From Parachlorella kessleri (lineage: Eukaryota; Chlorophyta; Trebouxiophyceae; Chlorellales; Chlorellaceae), in assembly GCA_001598975.1 (NCBI GenBank), contig BBXU01000905.1, forward strand, positions 1-39,548: a DNA stretch of 39,548 nucleotides, written 5' to 3'. The position numbers were made by a program, and so were the translations under genes. Positions within the stretch are counted from its first letter, which is position 1; every line of letters begins with the position of its first letter. Below are positions 39,142-39,548 of the stretch, piece by piece. The notes under the pieces are model-generated. The model was not told the DNA's origin and did no database searches. It worked only from the letters and a program-made list of their open reading frames with translations.

Positions 39142-39548
39142 CTGCAGCATTCAAGCAAAGCCTCAACCACCATCAGCCCAAGTATGGTAGCCATTCGGCC
39201 AGCCGGCCAGCCAGCCAGCCACTAACAAGGCAGGCAGCTAGCTCGCCAGAGGCTTATTGCACCCCTGTAGACGCGCGCAAGCCATGAACCTCACACAACC
39301 GCCCCATAAGGCTATGGAGCACGGCCAGTGTGGGCGGCAATGACAGATGTGGTTCTACAACCAGTTTTCAAACAAAGCCCTGCTGCCCAGGGAACATGCG
39401 CGGGGGCCGCCCTCATGTCGGTGCCCTGTCAAGATACGCCAGGACCGCAGGGCGGTAGGCATGTCAAGCCATGCAACTCTAGCCAGATACTAGCCTGGTG
39501 CCGAGGCTGCAGAACCTGACATGTCATGACACAGGCCCCTTCCCAAGG
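39142..39548. other. Right edge: probable intron or 5' region of the TPR gene
   Basis: No exon of the TPR gene was recognised upstream of 39141. An imperfect GGCTGGCT-type array occurs near 39199-39220. Otherwise nothing distinctive. Confidence 0.4.

Overview
This window is nuclear DNA of an intron-dense eukaryote, most likely a green alga. Trebouxiophyceae is my best guess, from inference only. The proteins are closest in character to plant and algal families. Genes carry many short GT-AG introns with (T/C)GCAG acceptors, and several stops are followed by TGTAA, the green-algal polyadenylation signal. I rebuilt gene models by joining exons whose phases agree and whose joined product follows a known protein family. 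I assigned eleven families plus one unidentified small gene.

Layout: 1-5834 (-) organellar leucyl-tRNA synthetase, its 3' end beyond the window; 5835-8124 intergenic, with an inverted duplication of a CCCH zinc-finger module; 8125-9853 (+) mitochondrial carrier; 10981-11549 (-) unidentified small membrane protein; 11800-12883 (+) plastid-type YdbS-like PH protein; 13643-14679 (-) SYS1, followed by a small same-strand membrane ORF (13439-13588); 15037-17562 (+) four-CBS AMPK-gamma/SNF4-like protein; 18609-21892 (-) TBL2-like WD40 protein; 22299-26157 (+) MATE transporter; 27476-29769 (-) TANGO2; 30299-31440 (-) UFC1; 31793-35286 (+) MFS sugar transporter of plastidic-glucose-transporter type; 36062-39141 (-) TPR protein with an RGG-rich tail, 5' end not seen.

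The genes do not form one pathway. Four concern the secretory system (SYS1, TBL2, TANGO2, UFC1). Two are organelle-directed (LeuRS, PH protein), three are transporters and one is a probable energy sensor. Neighbouring genes alternate strand almost perfectly, giving head-to-head promoters and tail-to-tail 3' ends.

The observations most worth checking are the inverted CCCH duplication (a potential long hairpin RNA), four GC-AG introns among about 77, a 17-base G tract 14 bases inside one of those introns, and the small ORF behind SYS1 as a possible second cistron. I saw no complete mobile element, CRISPR array, tRNA or rRNA.
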